From Methylobacter sp. (GTDB taxonomy: Bacteria; Pseudomonadota; Gammaproteobacteria; Methylococcales; Methylomonadaceae), in contig JAPLRU010000117.1 of the NCBI GenBank assembly GCA_026399025.1, positions 34,584 through 98,583 on the forward strand: a DNA stretch of 64,000 nucleotides. The letters run 5' to 3'. Of the stretch, positions 1 to 9,567 are shown one piece after another (the stretch's first letter is position 1; every line of letters starts with the position of its first letter). Both the position numbers and the translations under genes were made by a program. The notes beneath the pieces were generated by a model that saw only the letters and a program-made list of their open reading frames with translations, was not told where the DNA came from and searched no databases.

Positions 1-277
1 AAATGATTGGATTTGTGGTAACCATGGTTTCTCCTACATTTACAGAGTCGAAGATATGGTTCGTCATGCCAACGCGATTTTCACCATCGTAGACTAAAAC
101 CTCGATATACAGCATGTTAATGAACTTGCCGCTGTTTTTCCGAACAGTGATGTCGCTATATCCCCTCGCAACCTTTTGCACATGAAGACCAATTGGCGAC
201 CTTGTAAGATTTGGTTCTTTTGTGGGGTCGCTCTTGGCAAGAATGCCACATCCATTAAGGGATGATGCGTTTTTCAA
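1..277 (-). CDS. Partial lipoprotein-like protein of unknown function, cut by window start
   Basis: An open frame runs from a TTG at 277 off the left edge of the window with no stop. An in-frame TAA lies just upstream at 284-286 and no ATG is available, so either TTG is used or the start has been lost. The frame begins with a Cys in the context SLNGCG, which resembles a lipobox, but the preceding signal segment is too short for a normal lipoprotein. The body reads like real protein: it contains GLHVQKVARGYSDITVRKN and a VYDGEN segment similar to the MVYDGE segment of the next gene upstream (406-654). The two may be paralogous neighbours. A hydrophobic leader in another frame (328-399) suggests frameshift damage. 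I do not recognise the family. Confidence 0.45.
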   Translation of the reverse strand, partial: MKNASSLNGCGILAKSDPTKEPNLTRSPIGLHVQKVARGYSDITVRKNSGKFINMLYIEVLVYDGENRVGMTNHIFDSVNVGETMVTTNPII

Positions 278-327
278 AATACCTTATTTTTCGAAATGTA
301 AGACTGATCTGTTTTGCAAAAATACCA

Positions 328-399
328 TTATGATGGGATTTTTAGGTCTGCGGCATCCCTAAGAAGTATTGAAATCAGCATTAATATAAAAAATTTCAT
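328..399 (-). pseudogene. Detached signal-peptide-like leader (23 codons)
   Basis: An ATG at 399 lies 7 bp after the stop of the upstream gene. It opens a 23-codon frame starting MKFFILMLISILL, a typical N-terminal signal segment, which stops at 328-330. The lipoprotein-like frame that ends at the window edge lies about 50 bp downstream in a different phase. The simplest reading is one ancestral exported protein whose leader and mature part are now separated by indels. It could instead be a chance short frame. Confidence 0.3.
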
Positions 400-405
400 G
401 ACCAT

Positions 406-654
406 TCACCCTTTGATTAATTCTTGCACTTTTATATTCACTCGCTGGTAATCATCAGTACCTAGCGGATAAGACGGACTACGACGACCTGCTATTTCTC
501 CGTCATAAACCATTTGAATTTTAACAATCTCATGATTTTGTCCACCCCAAATTTCAGAACCAATTGAAATTTTATATTGGGTTTTAGGTGGATGCGGTTC
601 ACTGGCATCCACATATACCGTTTTATTTGCATGGGGGAAAAACGTTTTAGCCAT
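406..654 (-). CDS. Small protein of unknown function (82 aa)
   Basis: The frame can start at a GTG (708, 100 aa) or at an ATG (654, 82 aa, MAKTFFPHANKTVYVDAS). I prefer the ATG because AAAGGTG lies at the right distance before it. No signal peptide, membrane segment or known motif is visible. The C-terminal half is beta-rich (KISIGSEIWG, KIQMVYDGEIAG) and shares the YDGE signature with the broken gene immediately downstream, so the two probably form a small transcription unit of related proteins. Function unknown. Codon use is more AT-rich than in the neighbouring core genes, which would fit an accessory origin. Confidence 0.5.
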   Translation of the reverse strand: MAKTFFPHANKTVYVDASEPHPPKTQYKISIGSEIWGGQNHEIVKIQMVYDGEIAGRRSPSYPLGTDDYQRVNIKVQELIKG

Positions 655-758
655 TAGTTTCACCTTTTCTTTGCTAATTAAGTGCCAGTAGTCTACTCCA
701 AAGGACACCTTTAGTAAACCTTTAGAATTACACAGGTAAAAAACAATAATTACTAAAT

Positions 759-2078
759 TTACCGTCCTATCGCGTAATAGGCCAATCCGCTCCGTTTAAC
801 CCGGTTCGGTTCATACATATTCCGGCCATCAAAAATCACTTTATCCCGTAGCTGTTGACTCAATGCATCGAAATCGGGGCTGCGAAATTGCTTCCATTCG
901 GTAACAATGATCAACGCATCGGCCAGGGCTAAGGCGTCTTTGGGCGAATCGCAAAGCGTAAGGCCCGGTTTGGCGCCATAAAGCCGCCGCGCCTCTTCCA
1001 GCGCTTCAGGATCGAAAGCCTGAACCGTCGCCCCGGCTTCAATCAAGGCTTCCAGCACCACTCGGCTGGGTGCGTCGCGCATATCATCGGTATTGGGTTT
1101 AAACGCCAGCCCCCACAAAGCAAATACTTTGCCGGATAAATTGCCTTGATAATGCAGGTTAATTTTTTCGAATAGACGGTGTTTTTGCCGGTTATTGACA
1201 TTCTCGACCGCATTCAGCAATTCGGCATGATAGCCTTGCTCTTTTGCCGTTCTTTCCAGCGCTTTGACGTCTTTGGGAAAACACGAACCGCCATAGCCGC
1301 AACCCGGATAAATAAAGCTATAGCCGATGCGGCTGTCGGAGCCTATGCCTTGTCTTACATGCTCAATATCGGCGCCCAAGCGCTCGGCCAAATTCGCCAG
1401 TTCGTTCATAAAGCTGATTTTAGTCGCCAGCATCGCATTCGCAGCGTACTTGGTTAGTTCAGCCGAGCGTATATCCATGGTAATGACCCGTTCGACACTG
1501 CGATTAAACGGCGCATACAGCGCTTTAAGCAATTCCGCCGTCCGTGGATTATCGGTACCGATAATGATTCGGTCCGGTTTCATAAAATCATCCAGCGCCG
1601 CGCCTTCTTTCAGGAATTCGGGATTGGACACTACATCAAACTCCACGTCTTTGCCGCGCCGGGCTAATACCTCTTGCATAACGGCTTTAACTTTATCCGC
1701 GGTCCCGACCGGCACCGTCGATTTGTCAACAATGACGCGATACTCCTCCATATGTTCGGCAATACTGTTGGCGACCGCCAACACGTACTGTAAATCCGCC
1801 GAACCGTCTTCATCCGGCGGCGTGCCCACGGCTATAAATTGAAATACGCCGTGATCGACAGCCAGCTTCACATCGGTGGTAAATCTTAAGCGTCCTTCGG
1901 CTTGATTTTCCTTGATCATAGCTTCAAGTCCCGGCTCGAATATCGGAATAATGCCTTGCTGTAGTTTGGCGATTTTAGCTTCATCAATATCGATACAGAT
2001 CACCTCATTGCCGACTTCCGCCAGACAAGTTCCTGTCACTAAGCCCACATAACCACTTCCGAATATCGTAATTTTCAT
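759..2078 (-). CDS. ugd: UDP-glucose 6-dehydrogenase
   Basis: Oxidises UDP-glucose to UDP-glucuronate with two NAD+, supplying acidic sugar precursor for exopolysaccharide or lipid A decoration; cytoplasmic. The protein (439 aa, usual family length) opens with the Rossmann motif [10 protein letters not shown] and carries the catalytic Cys in YGGSCFPKD, followed by the C-terminal UDP-binding domain ([16 protein letters not shown]). The frame extends 18 codons upstream, but the ATG at 2078 puts the Rossmann strand at residue 2 as in homologues, so I chose it. It stands alone and faces away from relA. No polysaccharide genes are nearby. Confidence 0.96.
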   Translation of the reverse strand: MKITIFGSGYVGLVTGTCLAEVGNEVICIDIDEAKIAKLQQGIIPIFEPGLEAMIKENQAEGRLRFTTDVKLAVDHGVFQFIAVGTPPDEDGSADLQYVLAVANSIAEHMEEYRVIVDKSTVPVGTADKVKAVMQEVLARRGKDVEFDVVSNPEFLKEGAALDDFMKPDRIIIGTDNPRTAELLKALYAPFNRSVERVITMDIRSAELTKYAANAMLATKISFMNELANLAERLGADIEHVRQGIGSDSRIGYSFIYPGCGYGGSCFPKDVKALERTAKEQGYHAELLNAVENVNNRQKHRLFEKINLHYQGNLSGKVFALWGLAFKPNTDDMRDAPSRVVLEALIEAGATVQAFDPEALEEARRLYGAKPGLTLCDSPKDALALADALIIVTEWKQFRSPDFDALSQQLRDKVIFDGRNMYEPNRVKRSGLAYYAIGR

Positions 2079-2271
2079 TTTTTTCAACTTTAAGTTATTG
2101 GTTAAAAATATGACGCCGTCCCGTAAGCCCAACTATCATAAATTTATTTAACGATATTTCAACGAGATAAAATACTTATTGAACGGATTAATTTTTCCGA
2201 CAATGAAGGCTTGTTACCTTTACCGGCATTAACCTATTATAACTGCCACGTTTTCGAATTATTGACTGTCG

Positions 2272-4422
2272 ATGCAAAAGAACACCGAACCGAATAAACA
2301 ACTGTTTAGCGGATTTTCCGCCCCCGACACCGAGCAAATAAATCGGGCTCTGGCGATTATCGCGCAAATTCCTGAAGACCCTCATTATTATCGTCCCAAA
2401 GGCGTTGAGGTTGCGGCCATCTTGATGGACTTTAATACCGACCTGAAAACCATCCTCGCTGCAATATTAAGCGACCCGCGTCTGGCTAACCTCAATCCAA
2501 AACCCAATATTAAAGAACAGTTCGGCGAAACCGTCGCCGCGCTGGTTAAGGATGTCAACTGGCTGAACAAGCTGACCGTTTATTCGCTGGAAATGACCGA
2601 TCAGCCCAGTCAAGCGGAAACCTTGCGCCGTATGCTGTTATCGATGACTCACGATGTTCGCGCCGTGTTAATCAAACTGGCCTACCGGATTCAACGGCTG
2701 AAGGTTTTACCCAAAGAATCCTATGAACTCAGGCGTTTTATTGCCCAGGAAACGCTGGATATTTATGCGCCGATTGCCAACCGTATGGGCATTCACCAGT
2801 TAAAATGGGAATTGGAGGACATGGCTTTTCGTTACCTGAAGCCCCAATCCTATCGCCGCATTGCCAAATCGCTGAGCGATAACCGGGTGCAACGGGAAAA
2901 CTGCATCAATAACTTTATCGCCCTGCTGCAAACCAAGCTTGGCGAAGAAGGCATTTCCGCCAAGATTTACGGCCGCCCCAAGCATATTTACAGCATCTGG
3001 AAAAAGATGCAGCGCAAGCAATTGGACATTGACGAGCTTTACGACCTGTTGGCGGTGCGTATTATTGTCGACAACCTGACCACTTGTTACGCCACCTTGG
3101 GTATCGTACACAGCCTGTGGCAAACCGTGCCGAAAGAATTTGACGATTACATCGCCAACCCTAAGGAAAACGGCTACCAATCCTTGCATACCGTCATTAT
3201 CGATGCCGGCGGCAATCGTATCGAGGTGCAAATCCGCACTCAACAAATGCACGACTTTGCCGAACTCGGGGTGGCTGCGCACTGGTCTTATAAAGAAGGC
3301 GGCAAGCATGATTCCGCTATCGAAAAAAACATTGCGTCTTTACGCAAGCTGCTGGAAGAAACCAGCCCTGAGCGCAAGGAAGAAAGCGATGATGTGCTGT
3401 CCGAAAACTTTCGTAGCGAATTATTTAATGACCGGGTCTATGTGTTAACGCCGGCCGGAAAGTTAATCGATCTGGTTAAAGGCTCTACGCCCTTGGATTT
3501 TGCTTACGCCATTCACACCGAAATAGGCCACCGTTGTCGCGGCGCGAAAGTCAACGGCCGCATTGTGCCGCTGACCTATACCTTAAAATCCGGCGAGCAG
3601 GTAAAGATTTTAACCGCGAAAGACGGCGGCCCGAATCACAACTGGATCGATTTGAATCTGGGCTATTTAAAAACGTCGGCGGCTATCGGTAAAGTTAAAA
3701 GCTGGTTTAGAAACCAGCAGCAAGCCCAGAATATGGCCACCGGCAAGGCCATTTTGGACAAAGAAAGTCAGCGATTGGGCTTAAAAACGGTGAATCTGGC
3801 GGAGTTGGCCAAGCATTTTAATCAGCCCGATACCGACAAGTTACTCGAAGCCATAGGCCGCAGCGACATTAACAGCCGCCAGCTTGCGGCGTTTTTTAAG
3901 ATTCCTGAACTGGAAGCGGCCTCATCGGCCCTTCGGCCCCGCTCGGAGCAAACCGTTCAGGGCAAAAAAACGGAGGCTAAATCGGTCATTTCCGTGGACG
4001 GTATCGATAATGTGCTGACGACGCTGGCTCATTGCTGCGAGCCCATTCAGGGCAATGACATTATCGGCTATATCTCCCATAAAAAAGGCATCACCATCCA
4101 CCGTAAAGACTGCGAAAACATTTTGCATCTGAGCCCCGAAAAGCAAAACCAGCTTATTGCGGTGAACTGGGGGGCAAAGAAAGCCAGCTATGCGGTGCCT
4201 ATCGTTATTCGCGCGTTTAACTCGCAAAACCTGCTCAGTGACGTGACCCAGATTTTAGCCCAGGCTAAAATCCATATTTCCAATGCCGGGCTGGATACGC
4301 ATCCCGATTTTTCGGCGCTGCTCAATTTGACCATTCAAATCGAAAATACCGGTCAATTAAGCCAAGTGCTGAATAAAATAAGCCAATTGCCTAATATCGT
4401 CGATGTTAAGCGCAAAACCTGA
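2272..4422 (+). CDS. relA: GTP pyrophosphokinase RelA ((p)ppGpp synthetase I)
   Basis: Makes the alarmone (p)ppGpp from ATP and GTP/GDP on stalled ribosomes. The 716-aa protein has the full long-RSH order: degenerate HD domain (about 1-190), synthetase (about 230-350, with YGRPKHIYSIWKKM and ANPKENGYQSLHT), TGS (about 385-450) and a C-terminal ACT region. The hydrolase HD signature is lost: where SpoT has HD, this protein reads ILSDPRL. The synthetase has EFDD at 289-292, the acidic motif of monofunctional RelA rather than the RFKD of bifunctional enzymes. I therefore infer a synthetase-only RelA. No strong ribosome-binding site precedes the ATG. Confidence 0.93.
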   Translation: MQKNTEPNKQLFSGFSAPDTEQINRALAIIAQIPEDPHYYRPKGVEVAAILMDFNTDLKTILAAILSDPRLANLNPKPNIKEQFGETVAALVKDVNWLNKLTVYSLEMTDQPSQAETLRRMLLSMTHDVRAVLIKLAYRIQRLKVLPKESYELRRFIAQETLDIYAPIANRMGIHQLKWELEDMAFRYLKPQSYRRIAKSLSDNRVQRENCINNFIALLQTKLGEEGISAKIYGRPKHIYSIWKKMQRKQLDIDELYDLLAVRIIVDNLTTCYATLGIVHSLWQTVPKEFDDYIANPKENGYQSLHTVIIDAGGNRIEVQIRTQQMHDFAELGVAAHWSYKEGGKHDSAIEKNIASLRKLLEETSPERKEESDDVLSENFRSELFNDRVYVLTPAGKLIDLVKGSTPLDFAYAIHTEIGHRCRGAKVNGRIVPLTYTLKSGEQVKILTAKDGGPNHNWIDLNLGYLKTSAAIGKVKSWFRNQQQAQNMATGKAILDKESQRLGLKTVNLAELAKHFNQPDTDKLLEAIGRSDINSRQLAAFFKIPELEAASSALRPRSEQTVQGKKTEAKSVISVDGIDNVLTTLAHCCEPIQGNDIIGYISHKKGITIHRKDCENILHLSPEKQNQLIAVNWGAKKASYAVPIVIRAFNSQNLLSDVTQILAQAKIHISNAGLDTHPDFSALLNLTIQIENTGQLSQVLNKISQLPNIVDVKRKT

Positions 4423-4438
4423 GGCGCTTAATACTAGA

Positions 4439-4550
4439 ACACGGATGACACTGATTTAGACGGGTTTAAACGGACCTTAAATATAATTTTACCTGTGCAT
4501 CCTTTAAAAAAAATCAGTGATTATCAGTCAACTCCGTGTCATCCGCGTAC
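4439..4550. repeat. Imperfect inverted repeat (ACACGGATGACAC family)
   Basis: Between relA and polA, the left arm starts ACACGGATGACACTGAT and the right arm ends in its near reverse complement, CCGTGTCATCCGCGT, with AT-rich sequence and a second pair (ATCAGTGATTATCAGT) between. Fragments with similar words (CACGGATGATCGCGGAT, CCGATCCGTGTTTTCCGTG) lie around 32552-32570 and 32838-32856. It looks like a dispersed palindromic intergenic repeat. No gene is visible here. Confidence 0.55.
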
Positions 4551-4610
4551 TATTTTCCCCACTGCCGAATAGTTACACTCCTTTAACCTTATACTTTCAA
4601 CCTTAATCCT

Positions 4611-7418
4611 ATGTCCCAACACACACAAACCTGTTCCGCCCCTAGCCAAAGGGAACGCTTGATTCTGGTTGACGGTTCCTCTTTTTTATTTCGCGCCTAC
4701 CATGCCGTTCCGCCCTTAACTAACGCTAACGGCGAACCCACCAATGCGGTGTACGGCGTCAGTAATATGCTGCGCAAACTGATCGCAGACTATCACAGCG
4801 ATTACATCACCGTGGTCTTCGATGCGCCGGGAAAAACCTTTCGCAATGAGCTTTACGATCAGTACAAAGCCCATCGGCCGCCGATGCCCGATGATTTGCG
4901 GGTGCAGATTGCGCCGTTGCATAAGTTGATTCGGGCGATGGGTTTACCGTTAATTATCGAACCCGGCGTGGAAGCCGACGACGTATTGGGCGCACTGGCC
5001 CAACATGCCGAACAACAAGGCTACGATGTGATTATTTCTACCGGTGACAAGGATATGGCGCAACTGGTCACCGAGCATATTATCCTGGAAAACACCATGT
5101 CTAATACCCGCATGGATATTCAGGGCGTTATCGATAAATTCGGCGTCAAGCCGGAACAGATTGTCGATTACCTGGCCTTGATCGGCGACACTGTCGACAA
5201 TATTCCCGGCGTACCCAAAGTGGGCCCCAAAACAGCGGCAAAATGGCTGGAGCAGTATCAGACTTTAGAAAGCCTGATTGCCCACGCCGATAAAATTGCC
5301 GGTAAAATCGGCGAGAACCTGCGCGCCAGCTTGGACTATCTGCCTTTATCGAAACAACTCACCACTATTAAATGCGATCTTGATTTGCCCTATGGCATCG
5401 ACGACTTGAAACAGCAGCCGATGGATAGGGCGGAACTGAAAGACTTACTGGCCGAATTGGGGTTTTCATCCTGGTTAAAAGCGCTGGATACTTCAACTGT
5501 GAATAACCTCGGCCCTGATAAAGTTAAATCGGCGCCTGCCGCTGCCGCCCTGACTGATTTAGTTCCCATCGAAGAAGGAGATAGCGCAAATTTACCGGGA
5601 ACAACCGGAACCCAATTGTATGAAACGATATTAACCGAAGCGCATTTTAACGAATGGCTGGAGCGCTTGGACAAGGCCGACTTATTCGCCTTCGATACCG
5701 AAACCACCAGCCTCGATTACAGTAAAGCGCGGATAGTCGGGGTGTCCTTTGCGGTTACCCCCGGCTTTGCCGCTTACCTGCCTTTAGCCCATGACTATAC
5801 GGGCGCGCCGGACCAGCTGGATCGGACCGAAGTGCTGGAAAAACTGCGGCCTCTGCTGGAAAACCCGAACCAGCCCAAGCTCGGGCAAAATATGAAATAC
5901 GATATGCATGTCCTGGCAAATCACGGCATTGTCCTAGCCGGCATTGCCCACGACACCATGCTTGAATCTTACGTATTAAACAGCACCGCGACCAAACATA
6001 ATATGGACGATCTGGCCAAGGAATACCTAGGCGTCAGCACCATCCATTATGAAGACGTGGCCGGAAAAGGCGCAAAGCATATCGGCTTTCAAAAAGTGCC
6101 GATAGAGCAAGCCGCGCCTTATGCGGCCGAAGATGCCGACATTACTTTGCAATTGCATCGCGTGCTCAATGCAAAACTGGCGCAACAACCGAAATTGCTT
6201 GAGCTGTATAGCGCAATGGAAGTCCCACTGATTAGCGTACTGACGCGCATTGAAGACAACGGCGTGTTAATCGACACCGGGATGCTTGCGCAACAAAGCC
6301 TTGAACTTTCCAGCCAGATTATTTCGCTTGAACAACATGCTCACGATTTGGCCGGACAGGTCTTCAATTTGGGCTCGCCGAAGCAAATCCAAGATATTCT
6401 CTACGACAAGCAAAACCTGCCGGTGTTGAAGAAAACGCCGAAAGGCCAGCCCTCGACCGAAGAATCGGTATTGCAGGAATTGGCTCTCAATTACCCGCTG
6501 CCCAAGTTGATTCTGGAACATCGCAGTTTAAGCAAGCTGAAATCAACCTATACCGACAAACTGCCGCAGCAGGTCGATAGCAAAACCGGGCGAATTCATA
6601 CCTCTTACCATCAGGCGGTGGCCGCAACCGGCCGGTTGTCGTCTTCCGATCCCAATTTGCAAAATATTCCGATACGCAGCAAAGAAGGCCGAAAAATCCG
6701 GCAGGCTTTTATCGCTCCGCAAGGCAGAAAAATAGTCGCGGCAGATTATTCGCAAATCGAGTTGCGCATCATGGCGCATTTGTCGGCTGATGACGGCTTG
6801 TTAAAAGCGTTTAGCAACGGCGAAGACATTCATCGGGCCACTGCGGCTGAAGTCTTCGGGGTGGCTCCGGAACAGGTCACCACCGATTTACGCCGTTCCG
6901 CCAAGGCTATTAATTTCGGTTTGATTTACGGCATGTCGGCCTTCGGTTTGGCGCAGCAGTTAGGCTTGCCGCGCAACCAGGCGCAAGCGTATATCGATTT
7001 ATATTTTGCCCGTTATCCGGGCGTTAAAAATTATATGGACAGCATCAGGGAGCAAGCCCGCGAACAAGGTTATGTGGAAACCCTATTCGGCAGACGGCTG
7101 TATTTACCGGAAATCAACTCACGCAACGCGGCGCGCCGCCAATACGCCGAACGCACCGCCATCAATGCGCCGATGCAAGGCACGGCGGCCGACATTATTA
7201 AACGCGCGATGATTGCTGCCGACCGCTGGCTGTACCAAGACCAACCGGATGCCAAAATGATTATGCAAGTGCATGACGAGCTGGTGTTTGAAATTGCCCA
7301 AGACCAGCTGGAGGAATGTACGCGGACTATCAGAACCCTAATGTGCGCGGCCGCCGATCTTGATGTGCCGCTGCTGGTCGAGATAGGCATAGGCAATAAT
7401 TGGGATGAAGCCCATTAA
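4611..7418 (+). CDS. polA: DNA polymerase I
   Basis: Fills gaps and removes RNA primers during Okazaki maturation and excision repair. At 935 aa it is full length. The N-terminal 5' nuclease domain (about 15-300) begins LILVDGSSFLFRAYHA and has the helix-hairpin-helix GDTVDNIPGVPKVGPKTA. The proofreading exonuclease looks active: FDTETTS (D362, E364), NMKYDMH and YAAEDAD are intact. The polymerase has motif A DYSQIELRIM (D712), motif B RRSAKAINFGLIYG and motif C QVHDELVFE (D889). It is monocistronic, with repeat-bearing spacers on both sides. Confidence 0.98.
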   Translation: MSQHTQTCSAPSQRERLILVDGSSFLFRAYHAVPPLTNANGEPTNAVYGVSNMLRKLIADYHSDYITVVFDAPGKTFRNELYDQYKAHRPPMPDDLRVQIAPLHKLIRAMGLPLIIEPGVEADDVLGALAQHAEQQGYDVIISTGDKDMAQLVTEHIILENTMSNTRMDIQGVIDKFGVKPEQIVDYLALIGDTVDNIPGVPKVGPKTAAKWLEQYQTLESLIAHADKIAGKIGENLRASLDYLPLSKQLTTIKCDLDLPYGIDDLKQQPMDRAELKDLLAELGFSSWLKALDTSTVNNLGPDKVKSAPAAAALTDLVPIEEGDSANLPGTTGTQLYETILTEAHFNEWLERLDKADLFAFDTETTSLDYSKARIVGVSFAVTPGFAAYLPLAHDYTGAPDQLDRTEVLEKLRPLLENPNQPKLGQNMKYDMHVLANHGIVLAGIAHDTMLESYVLNSTATKHNMDDLAKEYLGVSTIHYEDVAGKGAKHIGFQKVPIEQAAPYAAEDADITLQLHRVLNAKLAQQPKLLELYSAMEVPLISVLTRIEDNGVLIDTGMLAQQSLELSSQIISLEQHAHDLAGQVFNLGSPKQIQDILYDKQNLPVLKKTPKGQPSTEESVLQELALNYPLPKLILEHRSLSKLKSTYTDKLPQQVDSKTGRIHTSYHQAVAATGRLSSSDPNLQNIPIRSKEGRKIRQAFIAPQGRKIVAADYSQIELRIMAHLSADDGLLKAFSNGEDIHRATAAEVFGVAPEQVTTDLRRSAKAINFGLIYGMSAFGLAQQLGLPRNQAQAYIDLYFARYPGVKNYMDSIREQAREQGYVETLFGRRLYLPEINSRNAARRQYAERTAINAPMQGTAADIIKRAMIAADRWLYQDQPDAKMIMQVHDELVFEIAQDQLEECTRTIRTLMCAAADLDVPLLVEIGIGNNWDEAH

Positions 7419-7552
7419 CGGTGAGTTATTAGTTTTCGGCATAGTAACGGTATTGTATTATAGCGATTGCCTGGCTTCTGATTGCCCGTCCGATTACTGA
7501 CAACCATTTTCTCAGCTATGCCCCTTAATCGATTATTGTTTAATAACGCACA

Positions 7553-8401
7553 ATGCCAAACTCAAAAAACGAAAAACTCATCGTCCTGGTTGAAAAAATG
7601 CCCGCTTTTCCTAAAAGCGTCCAGCAGGTCGTGCAATTAACTTCAGATATCAACGCGTCGGCGAAAGATATTGTCCGCGTTATCGAATGCGACCCGGTGA
7701 TGACCGTTAAAATCCTTAAGGCCATTAATTCGCCTTTTTACGGTTTACCTCAAAAGATCACTTCGGTACAGCGGGCGGTCGTACATATCGGCCTGAATAC
7801 CATAAAAAATATAGCCTTAGGCGTGGCCGCGATGGGCATGCTGAACGCCACTAACAAGGCCCATTTCAATACCGCCAATTTCCTGTTGCACTCATTGACC
7901 ACTGCGGCGCTCAGCAAGATGCTGGCCGAGCGCATCAACCTCTGTTCGACAGAGAGTAGCGATTGTTTTGTCGCCGGCTTGTTGCATGATTTCGGTAAAG
8001 TGGTGTTTGCCGAATTTATCGCGGATGAATTTAAACTGGCGTTGGAAAAAAGCCGGGAACAACAATTGCCGCTGCATCAAACCGAACTCGAATTTATCGG
8101 TCTTAATCATTCTCAAGCCGGTAAAATGCTGGCCGAAAAATGGGAGCTGTCGGAACCGTTAATCGACGCAATCGCTCATCATCATGAGCCTGATTCCAGC
8201 CAAAATGTGTTGCGGGACTGCGTTTTCGCGGCCAATCAAATCAGTAAATACATGAGCTTCGGCGATGGCGGCAATCCCGTGATAGAAACCTTTCCTGACG
8301 CCATTGTCAGCCGCTTTGGCCTGGATCTTCCCGCCCTGTGCGAGGCCTTAGGGGATTTAGAGACGGTCAAAACAGAAGCTCAATCTTATATTAATTTGTA
8401 G
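7553..8401 (+). CDS. HDOD domain signalling protein
   Basis: The 282-aa protein is almost entirely one HDOD domain, a catalytically dead relative of the HD phosphohydrolases used as a signalling or scaffold module. Typical segments are FPKSVQQVVQL, VIECDPVMTVKILKAINS, and AGLLHDFGKVVFAE where an HD pair survives. No receiver, GGDEF or other output domain is attached, so it is a stand-alone HDOD. Such proteins often act in two-component or motility regulation, but no partner is adjacent. It lies between polA and an MBL-fold hydrolase on the same strand with about 130-bp and 80-bp gaps, so co-transcription is uncertain. Confidence 0.88.
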   Translation: MPNSKNEKLIVLVEKMPAFPKSVQQVVQLTSDINASAKDIVRVIECDPVMTVKILKAINSPFYGLPQKITSVQRAVVHIGLNTIKNIALGVAAMGMLNATNKAHFNTANFLLHSLTTAALSKMLAERINLCSTESSDCFVAGLLHDFGKVVFAEFIADEFKLALEKSREQQLPLHQTELEFIGLNHSQAGKMLAEKWELSEPLIDAIAHHHEPDSSQNVLRDCVFAANQISKYMSFGDGGNPVIETFPDAIVSRFGLDLPALCEALGDLETVKTEAQSYINL

Positions 8402-8484
8402 TGCCGGGCTTGTGCTCCTGCATCGCCTAAAAGCGCCTGTTCCGGTTACGCTACCTCCTACATCCATGCCGTCGAAGGACAACC

Positions 8485-9366
8485 ATGAAATTTAAATTTT
8501 GGGGCGTTAGAGGGTCCATCCCGACGCCGGGACCTCATACCGTTAAATACGGGGGCAACACCACCTGCATAGAAATCAGAACCGATGACAATGATTTGAT
8601 TATTCTTGACGCGGGCACCGGCATCCACGCGCTTGCGCAAACCCTGCTGAAAGAAATGCCGGTCCATGCGCATATTTTCATTACACATACCCATTGGGAC
8701 CATATTCAAGGTCTGCCTTTTTTTATTCCCATTTTTATCCCGAACAATCGGATTAATATCTACGGCGGCATTGATCCGGTCACCAATGAAACCATTAATA
8801 GGGCGCTTTCCGTGCAGCTGCAATACAGTTTCTTTCCGATACGGGAAGCCCAGCTCAATGCCCGGATCGAATACACCACCGTTAAGCCCGGCGTGCCGGT
8901 TAAAGTAGGCAGCGCCACCATTACCCCCATCGTGCTGAGTCATCCGGTACTCAATTTCGGCTATCGCATCGATTGCGACGGCCAATCGATTTTTTTTACC
9001 GGCGATTACGAACCGCAGCTCAATATTTATGATCCGGACGATGATGAATACGCTGAATTCCAGTCCTTTGTCGATGCTAAATGGGATGAGGTCGTGCTGG
9101 CGATGAAAGGGGTCGATGCGTTGATTGTCGATTCGTCCTATACCACGGAAGAATATGCCTCCAAACAAGGTTGGGGGCACGGCACTTATGCTTCGGGGAT
9201 TAAACTGGCCACCGCCGCAAAAGCCAAAAAACTGTTTCTCACTCACCACGAACCCACCCGCAGCGATACCGCTCTTGAAGCTATTTATCAAAACCTGCTG
9301 CAAAACCATTGCAGTGACGGTTGCGAGTTATTACTCGCTCAGGAAGGTGTCGATATTCAATTATAG
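8485..9366 (+). CDS. Metallo-beta-lactamase-fold metal-dependent hydrolase
   Basis: A single-domain MBL-fold enzyme of 293 aa. Metal ligands are visible in THTHWDHIQG (HxHxDH), SHPVLNFGYR, FTGDYEP and FLTHHEPTRSD, all in family order. The start WGVRGSIPTPGP is typical of the branch containing cyclic phosphodiesterases and the phosphoribosyl 1,2-cyclic phosphate phosphodiesterase-like proteins, so a cyclic-phosphodiester or related substrate is plausible but unproven. AAGGAC precedes the ATG. It follows the HDOD gene by 83 bp on the same strand. A signalling link between the two is only an inference. Confidence 0.85.
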   Translation: MKFKFWGVRGSIPTPGPHTVKYGGNTTCIEIRTDDNDLIILDAGTGIHALAQTLLKEMPVHAHIFITHTHWDHIQGLPFFIPIFIPNNRINIYGGIDPVTNETINRALSVQLQYSFFPIREAQLNARIEYTTVKPGVPVKVGSATITPIVLSHPVLNFGYRIDCDGQSIFFTGDYEPQLNIYDPDDDEYAEFQSFVDAKWDEVVLAMKGVDALIVDSSYTTEEYASKQGWGHGTYASGIKLATAAKAKKLFLTHHEPTRSDTALEAIYQNLLQNHCSDGCELLLAQEGVDIQL

Positions 9367-9567
9367 GCTCACGGCCGGTTCCCCCGATTGCGCCTCAATG
9401 CCTGGATCAAAGGCGGCAAGTGAAAACTCAAGCAACGCCAAGGTTTGAATCCGCACGGCATTTTTTTGCGCTGAATACTCATCGTTTGCCCGCGCCTCAT
9501 ACTTAATCTGTTCTTAATAATGCTCTCGTTATACTGGCTGAGTATCAACCTACCCGCGCTTATGCCT

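Noticed and set aside
2272..4422. SpoT or bifunctional Rel instead of RelA
   Set aside because: The HD hydrolase motif is degenerate and the synthetase has EFDD instead of the RFKD-type motif of bifunctional enzymes.
8458..9309. A 283-codon open frame on the minus strand
   Set aside because: It is antisense to the MBL-fold hydrolase, whose motifs are all intact, and its translation has no recognisable domain and low-complexity character typical of shadow frames.
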